Translations under genes and position numbers: made by a program
The notes under the pieces: model-generated
Database searches by the model: none
Told to the model about the DNA's origin: nothing
What the model saw: the letters and a program-made list of their open reading frames with translations, nothing else
NCBI GenBank assembly: GCA_017936885.1
Contig: JAGBEO010000011.1
Span: forward strand, 124,001-188,000
From: Lachnospiraceae bacterium
Lineage (GTDB): Bacteria > Bacillota > Clostridia > Lachnospirales > Lachnospiraceae
Direction of reading: 5' to 3'
Length of the DNA: 64,000 nt
Shown here: piece by piece, positions 18,037 to 26,864 of the stretch
How positions within the stretch are numbered: position 1 is the first letter of the stretch
Layout: every line of letters starts with the position of its first letter

Positions 18037-19167
18037 ATGGAATTTCGTGATTTGAAGGAACAGTATAAACAGAATAAACAAGCAATAGACTGCGCGATTG
18101 CCGGGGTATTAGACAGTACGCATTTTATCAGCGGCCCGCAGGTGGAGGAATTGGAGAAGAAGCTTGCAGGATATGTAGGTGTAAAGCATTGTATTAGTTG
18201 CGGAAACGGGACAGACGCACTTCTGCTTGCTCTGATGGCATGGAATATCGGAGCTGGGGATCTAGTGTTCGTTCCGGATTTTACTTTCTTTTCTTCCGCA
18301 GAGGTGATTGCTACCGTGGGAGCGACTCCTGTCTTTGTGGATGTTGATTATGATACATTTAATATGGATGTGGAAAGCTTGAAACGCGCGATTGCGGCAG
18401 TTGATGAACAGGACCGGCACCGCATGAAAGCGGTTATCGCGGTTGATTTATTCGGACAGCCGGCAAGACTGGATGAAATTAAGGCAGTTGCTTCAGATAA
18501 TGGTATGCTTCTGCTGGAAGACGGCGCACAGGGCTTTGGCGGAGAATTGAATGGAAAGAAAGCGTGCAGCTTCGGGGATATCTCGATTACTTCCTTCTTC
18601 CCGGCGAAACCGCTTGGATGCTACGGAGATGGCGGCGCTGTCTTTACAGACAATGATAGCTGGGCAGAACTGATAAGGTCCCTGCGGGTGCATGGAAAAG
18701 GTACTGATAAATACGATAATATAAGAATCGGAATGAATTCCCGTCTGGATACTTTGCAGGCGGCTGTTTTGATAGAAAAATTAAAGATTTTCAAGGAATA
18801 TGAGCTGGAGCAGTGTGACAAGGTAGCAAAGCTATATGATGAAAGATTAGAGGGTGTAGTACGCACGCCGAAGATACTCCCCGGAATGCGCTCCAGTTGG
18901 GCACAGTACACGGTGAAATTCGAGAATAAAGAGTTAAGGGATAAAGCGATGGCTGTATTAAAAGAGCATGGTATCCCTACAGCGGTATACTACGCAAAGC
19001 CGATGCATGCACAGAAGGCTTTTGCGGATGTGCTGTCAGATGTGGATGAACTGAAAGTCAGCACGAAGCTGTGTGATGTGGTGCTGTCGCTGCCGATGCA
19101 CCCCTATATAAAGGAAGAGACGATTACACAAATATGTGATATGATTAAAGAAGTGACGGCAGTATGA
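18037..19167 (+). CDS. DegT/DnrJ/EryC1 aminotransferase (WlbC/WbpE-like)
   Basis: A PLP aminotransferase of about 376 residues. MEFRDLKEQYKQNK is the normal family start. GNGTDALLLAL binds the cofactor phosphate, FFSSAEVIATVGATPVFVDVD is the DegT signature, LLEDGAQGFGG holds the Asp that contacts the pyridine nitrogen, and the internal aldimine Lys is residue 191 in FFPAKPLGCYGDGG. Between WlbA-, WlbB- and WlbD-like genes, the likely reaction is transamination of the 3-keto sugar from glutamate. The frame extends to 17980 but the added residues are not conserved in the family. The end overlaps the next gene by four bases (ATGA). Confidence 0.9.
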   Translation: MEFRDLKEQYKQNKQAIDCAIAGVLDSTHFISGPQVEELEKKLAGYVGVKHCISCGNGTDALLLALMAWNIGAGDLVFVPDFTFFSSAEVIATVGATPVFVDVDYDTFNMDVESLKRAIAAVDEQDRHRMKAVIAVDLFGQPARLDEIKAVASDNGMLLLEDGAQGFGGELNGKKACSFGDISITSFFPAKPLGCYGDGGAVFTDNDSWAELIRSLRVHGKGTDKYDNIRIGMNSRLDTLQAAVLIEKLKIFKEYELEQCDKVAKLYDERLEGVVRTPKILPGMRSSWAQYTVKFENKELRDKAMAVLKEHGIPTAVYYAKPMHAQKAFADVLSDVDELKVSTKLCDVVLSLPMHPYIKEETITQICDMIKEVTAV

Positions 19168-20387
19168 AAAGAAAACTGTATCTGATTACAAAGACATTCC
19201 CACATGAAGGCGGGGAAACAGCATTTTTATCTCCGGAGTTCCCGTATTTATCAGAGAATTTCGATGTGACAGTTGTTACTACGGAGCAGACAGCAGATGA
19301 GAAACGGATGGGATCAGAAATCAGCATTATCCCGCAAGTGCACCTCTTAGATAAATTATCAGGGCTGTTACGGTTCCTTGGCAATGCTGATGCATGGAGA
19401 GAGTTTGCTGATATTATTCGATCCGGGCATGACAGACTGGCTCAGATTTGCAGAGGGTTGATGTTTGGAACAGCCGCAGAGAATTTTTACAGACGGCTGC
19501 GCAAAGAGACAGACATGTGTAGGGAGACGGATGCCATTTATTATTTTTACTGGGCGGATTACAAGTGCTTCGGGCTGACGATGCACCGCAGCAAATATCC
19601 GCATATTCATGTTGTGGCGAGAACCCACGGTTACGAGCTGTATGATGAGCGGGAACTATACGGCAGACAGTTTTTTAAGCCGCAAATGGACAGAGAGCTT
19701 GACTGCCTCGTTTTTGTATCGGAATACGGCAAAAACTATTATTTGAACAGATATCACAAGAAGGATGGCGTCAAATATCCATTGCACCGTCTGGGGATCA
19801 GGAAGCATACAGACAAGGCACCATGGATTGCGAGAGATCAGGAATTTGTGCTTGTCAGTTGCTCCAATGTGGTAGATATTAAAAGAATTGATTTGATTAT
19901 AGATGGTCTGGCACTGGTGGAAGAGCCTGTCAGATGGATACACATAGGTGACGGAACCTTAAGAAATAGTCTTCAGGACAAGGCAAGAGAGATTCTGGGA
20001 CGAAAAAAGAATATTACTTATGAATGGAAGGGTACAATGCCTAACCATGCAGTGATGGAATTTTACAGGCAGCAGCCGGTGCACTGTTTTATTACTACTA
20101 CTTCTACGGAAGGTGGGAATCCGGTATCCATACAAGAGGCACTGTCTTATGGAATTCCTGTTATTGGAACGAAAGTCAGCGACATTCCCTTTATGGTGGA
20201 GGGAAACGGTATTCTCCTTAGTGAGAATCCTGATCCGCAGGAGATAGCCGGGGCGATCAGCAGGATGTGCCGGATGGAAGAAAAAGCGTATAATGATTGG
20301 CGGGAAAAGGCATATCAGAAATTTATAAGTGCCTATGATGCGGACAAGCTTCATCCTGAAATGGTGAAGGAACTTTTAGAACTCTGA
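19164..20387 (+). CDS. Glycosyltransferase family 4
   Basis: A 407-residue GT-B protein, translationally coupled to the aminotransferase gene through ATGA. The N-terminus KRKLYLITKTFPHEGGETAFL places a Pro-His-Glu-Gly-Gly loop after the first strand. The donor domain shows FVLVSCSNVVDIKRIDLIIDGL, WIHIGDGTLRN, YEWKGTMPN and TTTSTEGGNPVSIQEALSYG (about 310-329), a well-conserved GT4 motif with Glu-Gly-Gly in the usual place. Coupling to the diacetamido-uronic acid genes makes transfer of that sugar a reasonable guess. Confidence 0.87.
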   Translation: MKRKLYLITKTFPHEGGETAFLSPEFPYLSENFDVTVVTTEQTADEKRMGSEISIIPQVHLLDKLSGLLRFLGNADAWREFADIIRSGHDRLAQICRGLMFGTAAENFYRRLRKETDMCRETDAIYYFYWADYKCFGLTMHRSKYPHIHVVARTHGYELYDERELYGRQFFKPQMDRELDCLVFVSEYGKNYYLNRYHKKDGVKYPLHRLGIRKHTDKAPWIARDQEFVLVSCSNVVDIKRIDLIIDGLALVEEPVRWIHIGDGTLRNSLQDKAREILGRKKNITYEWKGTMPNHAVMEFYRQQPVHCFITTTSTEGGNPVSIQEALSYGIPVIGTKVSDIPFMVEGNGILLSENPDPQEIAGAISRMCRMEEKAYNDWREKAYQKFISAYDADKLHPEMVKELLEL

Positions 20388-20468
20388 TAAAAAGTGACTT
20401 GTGATTTGCTCTGCAAACATGAAATGGTGAAGCATATTGAGATAATAGCATCGGAATGGACGATTTAT

Positions 20469-22166
20469 ATGACTGAAAAAGAGAATTTACGAGGCTGGCT
20501 TGCAGCCGGAAATCTAAATATAGAATGTCTGGGAACTTGTCAGAATTTGGGAGACTGTGTGGCGCAGTACAGCAATCTGCTTGGCAAATTTTCGGAGGAT
20601 CAGATCTTCTTCAATCAGGAGAAGCAGATCTGTTTTTTAACCGGATATGTGTATAACAAGACAGATTTCTTAAAGACAGAGTTTGGAAACGACTGGCCGG
20701 CATCCTTTGCTGCATCGCTTGGACAGGATACGAAAGAACATTTTCAGAAGCTGCGGGGAGCTTTCTGCGGTTATACTTACGATAAAGAAAAAAAAGAGGC
20801 GCTGATTTATACGGATCATACCTCTAATAAAGCAGTTTACTACTACGTAGACGGTGATAAATGGATCGTATCTAATTACGTGGATTTTATTGTACGCGTT
20901 CTGCGGGCAAACGGAATCACTTATCATTTCAATCCCACTGCGGCTAAGTATATGCTGACCTATGGATATATGCTGGATGACAGCACTTATGTAGAAGAAA
21001 TTCACAGGCTGATGCCGGGATGCTATGGCATGATTAGGAATGGAAAAATTGCTGTCACACAATACTATAAGTTAGAATGTCACGAGCAGAAGATGACGGA
21101 AGAAGAGGCATTGGAGAAGCTGGATCAGGCGTTCCGTCAGGCGATTGCACGTGAATTTGATAAAGATAAGGAATACGGATACCGGCATTTGGTAGATTTG
21201 AGTGCCGGACTGGACAGCCGTATGGTGTGCTTCGTGGCACATGATATGGGATATACGGAGCAGACAAATATTTCATACAGTAAACTGGGATACCGGGACG
21301 ATATTATTTCCGGTAAGATTGCCCGATATCTTGGTCATGAATATCTGTTTAAATCGCTGGACGATATCAGATGGATGTATGATGTGGATGAAATGACGCT
21401 CAAAAATAACGGGGCAGCGATCTGTCTTGGTATGACGGGCGGCAACAGGATGCTTAAGTCAATCAATATGGAGTGTTATGGAATCGAGCATACAGGTATT
21501 ATTGGCGGTCCTACTATGGCAAGCTACTATAAGGATAGAAATCTGGCTTATGGAAAACCGAGATATGGATTGAACAGTTATTCCGGTAAATTGCATTACT
21601 CCTTTGATGAGAAGGTGCTTGCGCAGCATGAGACGCAGGAGGCTTTTGCGATGAACACCAGAGGACTTCTGGGTATGCAGGTTTCCTATATGACCCGTCA
21701 GAATTATATTGAGACTTCCTCTCCCTTTGCGGATGTGGACATGCTGGAGACAGCCTTTTCCATTCCTTTTGAGTATCGCAAGGATGACAGACTGTATCTG
21801 AAATGGATTGAGACGAAATATCCCGGTGCGGCGAAGTTTGGCTGGGAGAAATGGGGCGGTGTAAAGCCCAAAAAGAGCCATATTTTTCTCAGGAAGGTAA
21901 AAACAACGCAGAGACTGCTGTATGGCTATCTGTGCGGGCTGTTTCATGTGGCAAATCCGGAGTCCATGAATCCTATGGATTATTGGTATAATAATGATAA
22001 GCAGATCAGGATTTATCTGAATGAAATGTATGAAGCACGTATCGGAAACGATGTGCTGCCGCAGGAACTGACGGATGATATGAAGTCACTGTATCAGACT
22101 GGAAATTTTATTGACAAGAGTCTGGTGTTAACAGTGCTGAGCGCAGTGCACTTGTATTTTGACTAA
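20469..22166 (+). CDS. Asparagine-synthase-like protein lacking the N-terminal glutaminase Cys
   Basis: About 566 residues from ATG 20469 (GGAATGGA nine bases upstream; the frame is open back to 20394). The first 190 residues have the beta-sandwich layout of a class II glutamine amidotransferase (ICFLTGYVYNK, LRGAFCGYTYD, VSNYVDFIVRVL) but no Cys at position 2 of any plausible start. The second half is an asparagine-synthase ATP pyrophosphatase with DLSAGLDSRM (about 243-252), a PP-loop in which the usual SGGLDS reads SAGLDS. In O-antigen clusters such proteins amidate a uronic-acid carboxylate; with the preceding diacetamido-uronate genes that is the inferred role, with ammonia from another source. 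Confidence 0.75.
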   Translation: MTEKENLRGWLAAGNLNIECLGTCQNLGDCVAQYSNLLGKFSEDQIFFNQEKQICFLTGYVYNKTDFLKTEFGNDWPASFAASLGQDTKEHFQKLRGAFCGYTYDKEKKEALIYTDHTSNKAVYYYVDGDKWIVSNYVDFIVRVLRANGITYHFNPTAAKYMLTYGYMLDDSTYVEEIHRLMPGCYGMIRNGKIAVTQYYKLECHEQKMTEEEALEKLDQAFRQAIAREFDKDKEYGYRHLVDLSAGLDSRMVCFVAHDMGYTEQTNISYSKLGYRDDIISGKIARYLGHEYLFKSLDDIRWMYDVDEMTLKNNGAAICLGMTGGNRMLKSINMECYGIEHTGIIGGPTMASYYKDRNLAYGKPRYGLNSYSGKLHYSFDEKVLAQHETQEAFAMNTRGLLGMQVSYMTRQNYIETSSPFADVDMLETAFSIPFEYRKDDRLYLKWIETKYPGAAKFGWEKWGGVKPKKSHIFLRKVKTTQRLLYGYLCGLFHVANPESMNPMDYWYNNDKQIRIYLNEMYEARIGNDVLPQELTDDMKSLYQTGNFIDKSLVLTVLSAVHLYFD

Positions 22167-22230
22167 TAAGATATATTTTAAGGGGTGGCTGCTTTAGAAT
22201 AGAAATAACAGCAGCATCTTAAGAATCTGA

Positions 22231-22332
22231 GTGAAAACGCATGGTTTCAAAGTAAAGATTAAATTTGGATGGTTCTTCTTAGTATTTATGAATGGATGCG
22301 GTATTGCAGATGAGGCTGTGACGTCAGTATAG
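22231..22332 (+). other. Short open frame (33 codons), possibly a gene remnant
   Basis: The 210-base gap before the next gene holds a GTG frame reading KTHGFKVKIKFGWFFLVF then NGCGIADEAVTSV. A short basic segment followed by a hydrophobic helix loosely recalls the start of M50/SpoIVFB-type membrane proteases, but the His-Glu-x-x-His motif is absent since the frame stops. There is no convincing ribosome site. It could be a decayed gene, a tiny membrane protein or chance. Confidence 0.2.
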
Positions 22333-22376
22333 GCAACCAGCGATACGCAGGCTGAGAAAGGAGCATAATCATAGAG

Positions 22377-23753
22377 ATGAAAAAACAAGTACAAGAGGTT
22401 GATTTTCTTATCATATACGAGCACAAGGTAAGAGAACTTGAGAATATGTGCCTTATTAAATATGAGCTTCAGAAAAGAGGCTATACGGTCGTTATCAAGC
22501 ATATCGAGGATCAGGAGGCATTAGAAGCAGTTAAACCGATTTACCACGCAAAAGTAGTTACCACCATGGCATGTTATCAAAATGCTTCTTTAGAGTGGCA
22601 TACCAAGGATTTCGTAGCATTTGACAAAGTAATCGATATGCAGTGGGAAAATATTGTGTACCCCAAAGATGAGAAGGCGGGTGTCTTTAAGAATTATACA
22701 GGCATCGGAAGAGAAGTGGTCAGAGTATCATGGGGAGAAGCAAATAAGAGAAGACTGTTGGAGTCGGCGCATATGGACCCGAAGAATATTAAAGTAGTGG
22801 GTCATGTGGGTATGGACTTTTTGAGAGATGAATTAAAAGGATATTATCTGAGCAGAGAAGAACTTTTTAAAGAGTATGCTTTACCTGCGGATAAAAAAGT
22901 ATTGCTGTTTGCATCTCCTTTCTATGCCGACAATCTGTCAGAGGAGTATATTGCTGGTATGTGCAGGAAGCATGGGGATGATTGGCGTGATTATTATGAT
23001 TTCATGATGAAATCTGAGAAAACAATTCTCGAATGGATGGAGAAGCTGTGCAACAGCAGGGATGACGTTCTGGTAATTTACAGACCCCATCCGGGACATA
23101 TTGGAAAACATATGTCGGAAGTGGCGGCAAGATGTGATAATTTTAAGGTAATCAGCGACCGCTCTGTCAAACAGTGGATTGTGACAAGCGATATTGTATA
23201 TACGGGTAACAGTTCCACTATCGTGGAAGCGTTTTTTGCGGGGAAAATGTGCCATCTGCTGTTCCCTTATGAGACGACAGAAGGATTTGAACTGAAACTG
23301 GTCAGTGCAGGCAGGAAGATAAAGACCTATGAGGAATTTTTCCAGACTGTGCAGGAAGAAAACCCTGTATTCCCCATTGAAAAAGAAGCTATCAATGAAA
23401 TTTATCTGGTAGATGAAAAAGTGCCCAGTTACGTGAAGTTTGCGGATATGGCGGAAGAAGTGTTAAAAGATCCTTCCTATGCGCTGACGAAGGAGCAGTT
23501 GTCTTCTTATCGCAGAAAGCAGCCTCTTCCTGTCAGAGTGCAGAAGAAACTTCAGTGTTGGGATTGGTTCTATGATAAGTATAAAAAAGCCCTTGCGGAT
23601 GAAAACTGTCATAACAAATGGATCTTGAAGCAAAGAGCATTACGGGAGCAGAAGGCAGAGGCACATAAGCGGTTTGCAATTGAAAGTACAAGTGAGGAAG
23701 AGATTAATGCTATTGTAGCGAAGATTGCGGCGCAGTTGGAGCATAATAAGTAA
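22377..23753 (+). CDS. Surface carbohydrate biosynthesis protein, GT-B fold
   Basis: A 458-residue soluble protein of the family annotated as surface carbohydrate biosynthesis protein, related in fold to CDP-glycerol glycerophosphotransferases. Recognisable parts are FLIIYEHKVRELENMCLIKYEL at the N-terminus, WGEANKRRLL, VVGHVGMDF, VIYRPHPGH (about 232-240) and YTGNSSTIVEAFFAGK (about 274-289), the last two corresponding to the donor-binding motifs of TagF-like and Kdo/sialyl-type transferases. The following three genes appear to make a CMP-activated sugar, so this is a candidate for the enzyme that uses it. AAAGGAG lies about 13 bases before the ATG. Confidence 0.75.
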   Translation: MKKQVQEVDFLIIYEHKVRELENMCLIKYELQKRGYTVVIKHIEDQEALEAVKPIYHAKVVTTMACYQNASLEWHTKDFVAFDKVIDMQWENIVYPKDEKAGVFKNYTGIGREVVRVSWGEANKRRLLESAHMDPKNIKVVGHVGMDFLRDELKGYYLSREELFKEYALPADKKVLLFASPFYADNLSEEYIAGMCRKHGDDWRDYYDFMMKSEKTILEWMEKLCNSRDDVLVIYRPHPGHIGKHMSEVAARCDNFKVISDRSVKQWIVTSDIVYTGNSSTIVEAFFAGKMCHLLFPYETTEGFELKLVSAGRKIKTYEEFFQTVQEENPVFPIEKEAINEIYLVDEKVPSYVKFADMAEEVLKDPSYALTKEQLSSYRRKQPLPVRVQKKLQCWDWFYDKYKKALADENCHNKWILKQRALREQKAEAHKRFAIESTSEEEINAIVAKIAAQLEHNK

Positions 23754-23793
23754 TATCAATGTATAGATGAATAAATAAACGGAGGAAAATAGT

Positions 23794-24474
23794 ATGAGCG
23801 ACAAAATTACAGCAGTTGTACCGGTAAAAGGAAGCAGTTCCAGATTACCAAACAAAAACATATTACCATTCGGAGATTCTAATTTATTACAGCACAAAAT
23901 TGAGCAGTTAAAGCAGGTCAAGGGACTTCATGAGATTATTGTATCTTCTGATTCTGATGAGATGCTTGCAATCGGTGAGAAATGCGGTGTTAAAGCAATT
24001 AAAAGACCGATTCAGTATGCCAACGAGTCAGTGCCTTTTGGTATGTTCTTGGAGTATGTGTGCGATATTATTGAAGGTGATCATTTAATGTGGGCATGTG
24101 CCACATCTCCTTGTGTGGAGCCATATCTGTATGAGAAGGCGATCAAGACTTATTTTGAGAAATTGCAGGAAGGCTACGATTCCTTAATTACCTGCTCTCC
24201 TTATCAGACATATCTGATGGATGAGAACGGTCCTTTGAATTTTAAGATGGGATTAGAGCATAAGAACTCCGAGCAGCTTCCGCTGTTATATCATTTTACG
24301 AATGGTATTGATCTGGCTCCCAAGGATAAGGTTAAGGAGTGGCACTATAACTATGGACCGAAATATTACAAACTGCTTGTGAATAAGAGAGAAGCAGCAG
24401 ATATTGATGATGTGTATGATTATGAGATGGCTAAGATTTTGTATGCGATGAAAGACCCTAATCCGACGGTGTAG
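23794..24474 (+). CDS. CMP-sugar synthetase (acylneuraminate cytidylyltransferase family, NeuA/KdsB-like)
   Basis: A 226-residue cytidylyltransferase. VPVKGSSSRLPNKNILPFG (about 9-27) is the CTP-binding loop, a version of the P-x-R/K-G-x-S-x-x-x-x-x-KN motif; IVSSDSDEML follows, and DIDDVYDYEMA near the C-terminus is the terminal metal-binding segment. The family activates sialic, legionaminic, pseudaminic or Kdo-type acids. No NeuB, PseI or KdsA condensing enzyme is present, but an aldolase and a KdsC-like phosphatase come next. CGGAGG in front of the ATG is a strong ribosome site. Confidence 0.88.
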   Translation: MSDKITAVVPVKGSSSRLPNKNILPFGDSNLLQHKIEQLKQVKGLHEIIVSSDSDEMLAIGEKCGVKAIKRPIQYANESVPFGMFLEYVCDIIEGDHLMWACATSPCVEPYLYEKAIKTYFEKLQEGYDSLITCSPYQTYLMDENGPLNFKMGLEHKNSEQLPLLYHFTNGIDLAPKDKVKEWHYNYGPKYYKLLVNKREAADIDDVYDYEMAKILYAMKDPNPTV

Positions 24475-24569
24475 GATTTGATATGACGTTTACATCACTA
24501 CCTTGTTCGGAGCAGACGGACAGCTATGTAATATATGATTTAGCAGAAAGAAGATAGAAGGTGACGTGT

Positions 24570-26174
24570 ATGGCAAATATCAGGTTACTTGACTGTACCC
24601 TTCGGGATGGCGGTTATATCAATGACTGGAATTTTGGGAAACATACCATTCAGGATATATTAGCGAAATTGGTTGAATCCAATGTAGATTATGTGGAAGT
24701 GGGATTTTTGCGGGATTGTGAGTATGAGCCGGATAAGTCGCTTTTTAATAATTGTGCGGAAATAGCTAATATACTTCCTGAGAATAGAGGTAAGACGAAG
24801 TTTACGGCGATGTCTCTGCACAATAAATACAGTATAGATAAGCTGGAGCCGTATGACGGCAAAACCATTGATGCTATCAGAGTAACGTTCCACGATTATG
24901 ATATTGATGAGGGTCTTGCCTATATTCGTAGGGTTAAAGAAAAAGGTTACAAGGTATTTGTCAATCCGATCAATATCATGGGATATTCGGATGAGATGAT
25001 TTTACAGCTTTTAAAGAAAGTCAATGAGCTGCATCCTTATGCCTTCTCCATTGTAGATACCTTTGGTTCCATGATGAAGGATGACCTGCTTCGTATCTAC
25101 TCGCTGATCGAACATAATTTAAGCAAAGATATTGTGATAGGTCTTCATTTACATGAAAATCTGGCATTGTCTTATTCACTGGCGCAGGATTTTATCAATA
25201 TGAAAGCCAGCGACAGAGAGTGTGTAATCGATGCCTCCATGCTCGGAATGGGACGTTCTCCGGGCAATCTGTGTATGGAGCTTATCATGGACTATATGAA
25301 TAAAAGACAGTCCGGTCACTATGATGTGAATCCGGTGTTGGACGGTATCGATGATCATATTGCACGGCTGAAGCAGATAGAGGCATGGGGTTACGATACT
25401 GCTTATGCAATTTCTGCAAAATATAATCTGCATCGCAATTATGCGGAGTTTCTGTTAGACAAAGGGCGTCTTCGTGCAAAACAGATTAACCAGATTCTGG
25501 GCAGCGTTGAGGCGGGCAAGAAGACTGCCTATGATGAGGCTTATATTGAGAGGCTGTATCAGGACTTCCAGAATAATGCCATAGATGATGCACAGGTATT
25601 GCAGAAATTATCGCAGGAACTGGCACATAAGAACTGTCTGATTCTGGCACCCGGCCCAAGTATTTTAGAAGAGAAGGACAAAGTGGCAGCTTATATTGAG
25701 AAAGAAAAACCTGTTGTTTTGTCTGCGAATTTTGTGCCGGACGGTTATCATGCTGATTATGTGTTTTGCTGTAATGCGGTGCGGTTAGAGACAATTCTCG
25801 GTAAAAAGAGTCTGCCTGATCTGGTGATTACCTCTAATCTTCTTGATATGTGTGAAGAGAAGGCATTACAGGCGAGAGGTGATAAGACAGAAGTGTTGGA
25901 AGTAAATTATATGGATCTTAGTTTCCGAGAGAATGAACCTTCGGATAATAGTGTGATTATGCTGCTTCGCTTATTGAAAAAATTGGAAGTCGGGCGGGTT
26001 GCTTTAGCAGGATTTGACGGTTATCACACTGATTACAAGGCAAACTATGTGGCTGATTATATGGCAAGCCAGCATACCAAGGGCGAAGAGGAAAATAAGA
26101 AGATCAAGGGCTATATGGAACAACTGGAGAAACAGATGGAGATTCAGTATGTGACGAAATCCCTTTATCATTAA
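24570..26174 (+). CDS. DRE-TIM aldolase fused to a C-terminal Rossmann-like domain
   Basis: A 534-residue two-domain protein. Residues 1-300 form an HMG-CoA-lyase/4-hydroxy-2-oxovalerate-aldolase type barrel: LLDCTLRDGGYINDW (5-19) supplies the Arg-Asp pair, GLHLHEN (about 190-196) the metal-binding histidines, and GMGRSPGN the active-site loop. Residues from about 350 begin NCLILAPGPSILEEK and continue VVLSANFVP and ALAGFDGYH, a Rossmann-like fold with the GPS loop seen in MptE/DUF115/Maf-type proteins; that assignment is tentative. Between a CMP-sugar synthetase and a KdsC-like phosphatase, the aldolase may add pyruvate to a sugar aldehyde. ATG 24570 follows AGAAGGTG. Confidence 0.8.
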   Translation: MANIRLLDCTLRDGGYINDWNFGKHTIQDILAKLVESNVDYVEVGFLRDCEYEPDKSLFNNCAEIANILPENRGKTKFTAMSLHNKYSIDKLEPYDGKTIDAIRVTFHDYDIDEGLAYIRRVKEKGYKVFVNPINIMGYSDEMILQLLKKVNELHPYAFSIVDTFGSMMKDDLLRIYSLIEHNLSKDIVIGLHLHENLALSYSLAQDFINMKASDRECVIDASMLGMGRSPGNLCMELIMDYMNKRQSGHYDVNPVLDGIDDHIARLKQIEAWGYDTAYAISAKYNLHRNYAEFLLDKGRLRAKQINQILGSVEAGKKTAYDEAYIERLYQDFQNNAIDDAQVLQKLSQELAHKNCLILAPGPSILEEKDKVAAYIEKEKPVVLSANFVPDGYHADYVFCCNAVRLETILGKKSLPDLVITSNLLDMCEEKALQARGDKTEVLEVNYMDLSFRENEPSDNSVIMLLRLLKKLEVGRVALAGFDGYHTDYKANYVADYMASQHTKGEEENKKIKGYMEQLEKQMEIQYVTKSLYH

Positions 26175-26252
26175 AAGATAAAATATTCTGAATAAAGAGA
26201 TGGTTTTAAAATCTGATTTAGGATCATCTTTTTGCGTTGGAGAGCAGTAGAA

Positions 26253-26774
26253 ATGAATGATTGGATGAAGATCAAATATCTGATTATCGATGTGGACGGC
26301 ACTATGACAGATGCCGGAATCTATTATGATGAGCACGGCAATGAACTGAAAAAATTCTGTACCAAAGATGCCGCCGGATTTTTTGCGGCGAGGCAGGCAG
26401 GTATTAAGATTATGGTGCTTACGGGCAGAGAATGTGCTGCTACCACCAGAAGAATGCAAGAGATGAAAGTGGATTATCTGGTGCAAAACTGTAAGGATAA
26501 GATTACTTACCTTACACAGTTTATGAAGGAAAATGAAATAAACGGAGAAGAGATGGGTTATCTTGGGGATGATCTCAACGATCTGTCGCCGATGAAATTA
26601 TGCGGTTTTGTAGGCTGTCCCGCCGATGCCTGCAGGGAAGTGAAAGAGCGGGCTGATTATGTGTCTGATGTTAAGGGCGGTTATGGAGCCGTCAGAGATA
26701 TTATAGAGCATATGCTGCGTGAAAGAGGCGAGTGGGAGAAGGCTACTGCCGAAATTTACGGAATCGGTGTATAG
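26253..26774 (+). CDS. KdsC-like HAD phosphatase
   Basis: A 173-residue HAD protein of the KdsC/NeuA-C type without a cap domain. The catalytic motif I is IIDVDGTMTDAG (Asp13 nucleophile, Asp15 acid/base), motif II is VLTGRE (Thr), and motifs III/IV are the Lys of CKDKI and GYLGDDLND (about 103-111). KdsC hydrolyses Kdo-8-phosphate and relatives hydrolyse sialic-acid-9-phosphate; with the upstream aldolase and cytidylyltransferase, dephosphorylation of an ulosonate phosphate is the likely step. Start: GGAGAG (26239-26244) eight bases before ATG 26253. Confidence 0.88.
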   Translation: MNDWMKIKYLIIDVDGTMTDAGIYYDEHGNELKKFCTKDAAGFFAARQAGIKIMVLTGRECAATTRRMQEMKVDYLVQNCKDKITYLTQFMKENEINGEEMGYLGDDLNDLSPMKLCGFVGCPADACREVKERADYVSDVKGGYGAVRDIIEHMLRERGEWEKATAEIYGIGV

Positions 26775-26864
26775 AACAGGGGAATGAGTTTGAAATTATA
26801 ATTAAAGCAGGAAAGCATGATTTGCATTTTGCAGTGTAAGCATTTCACAGCGAGGATAATATTC

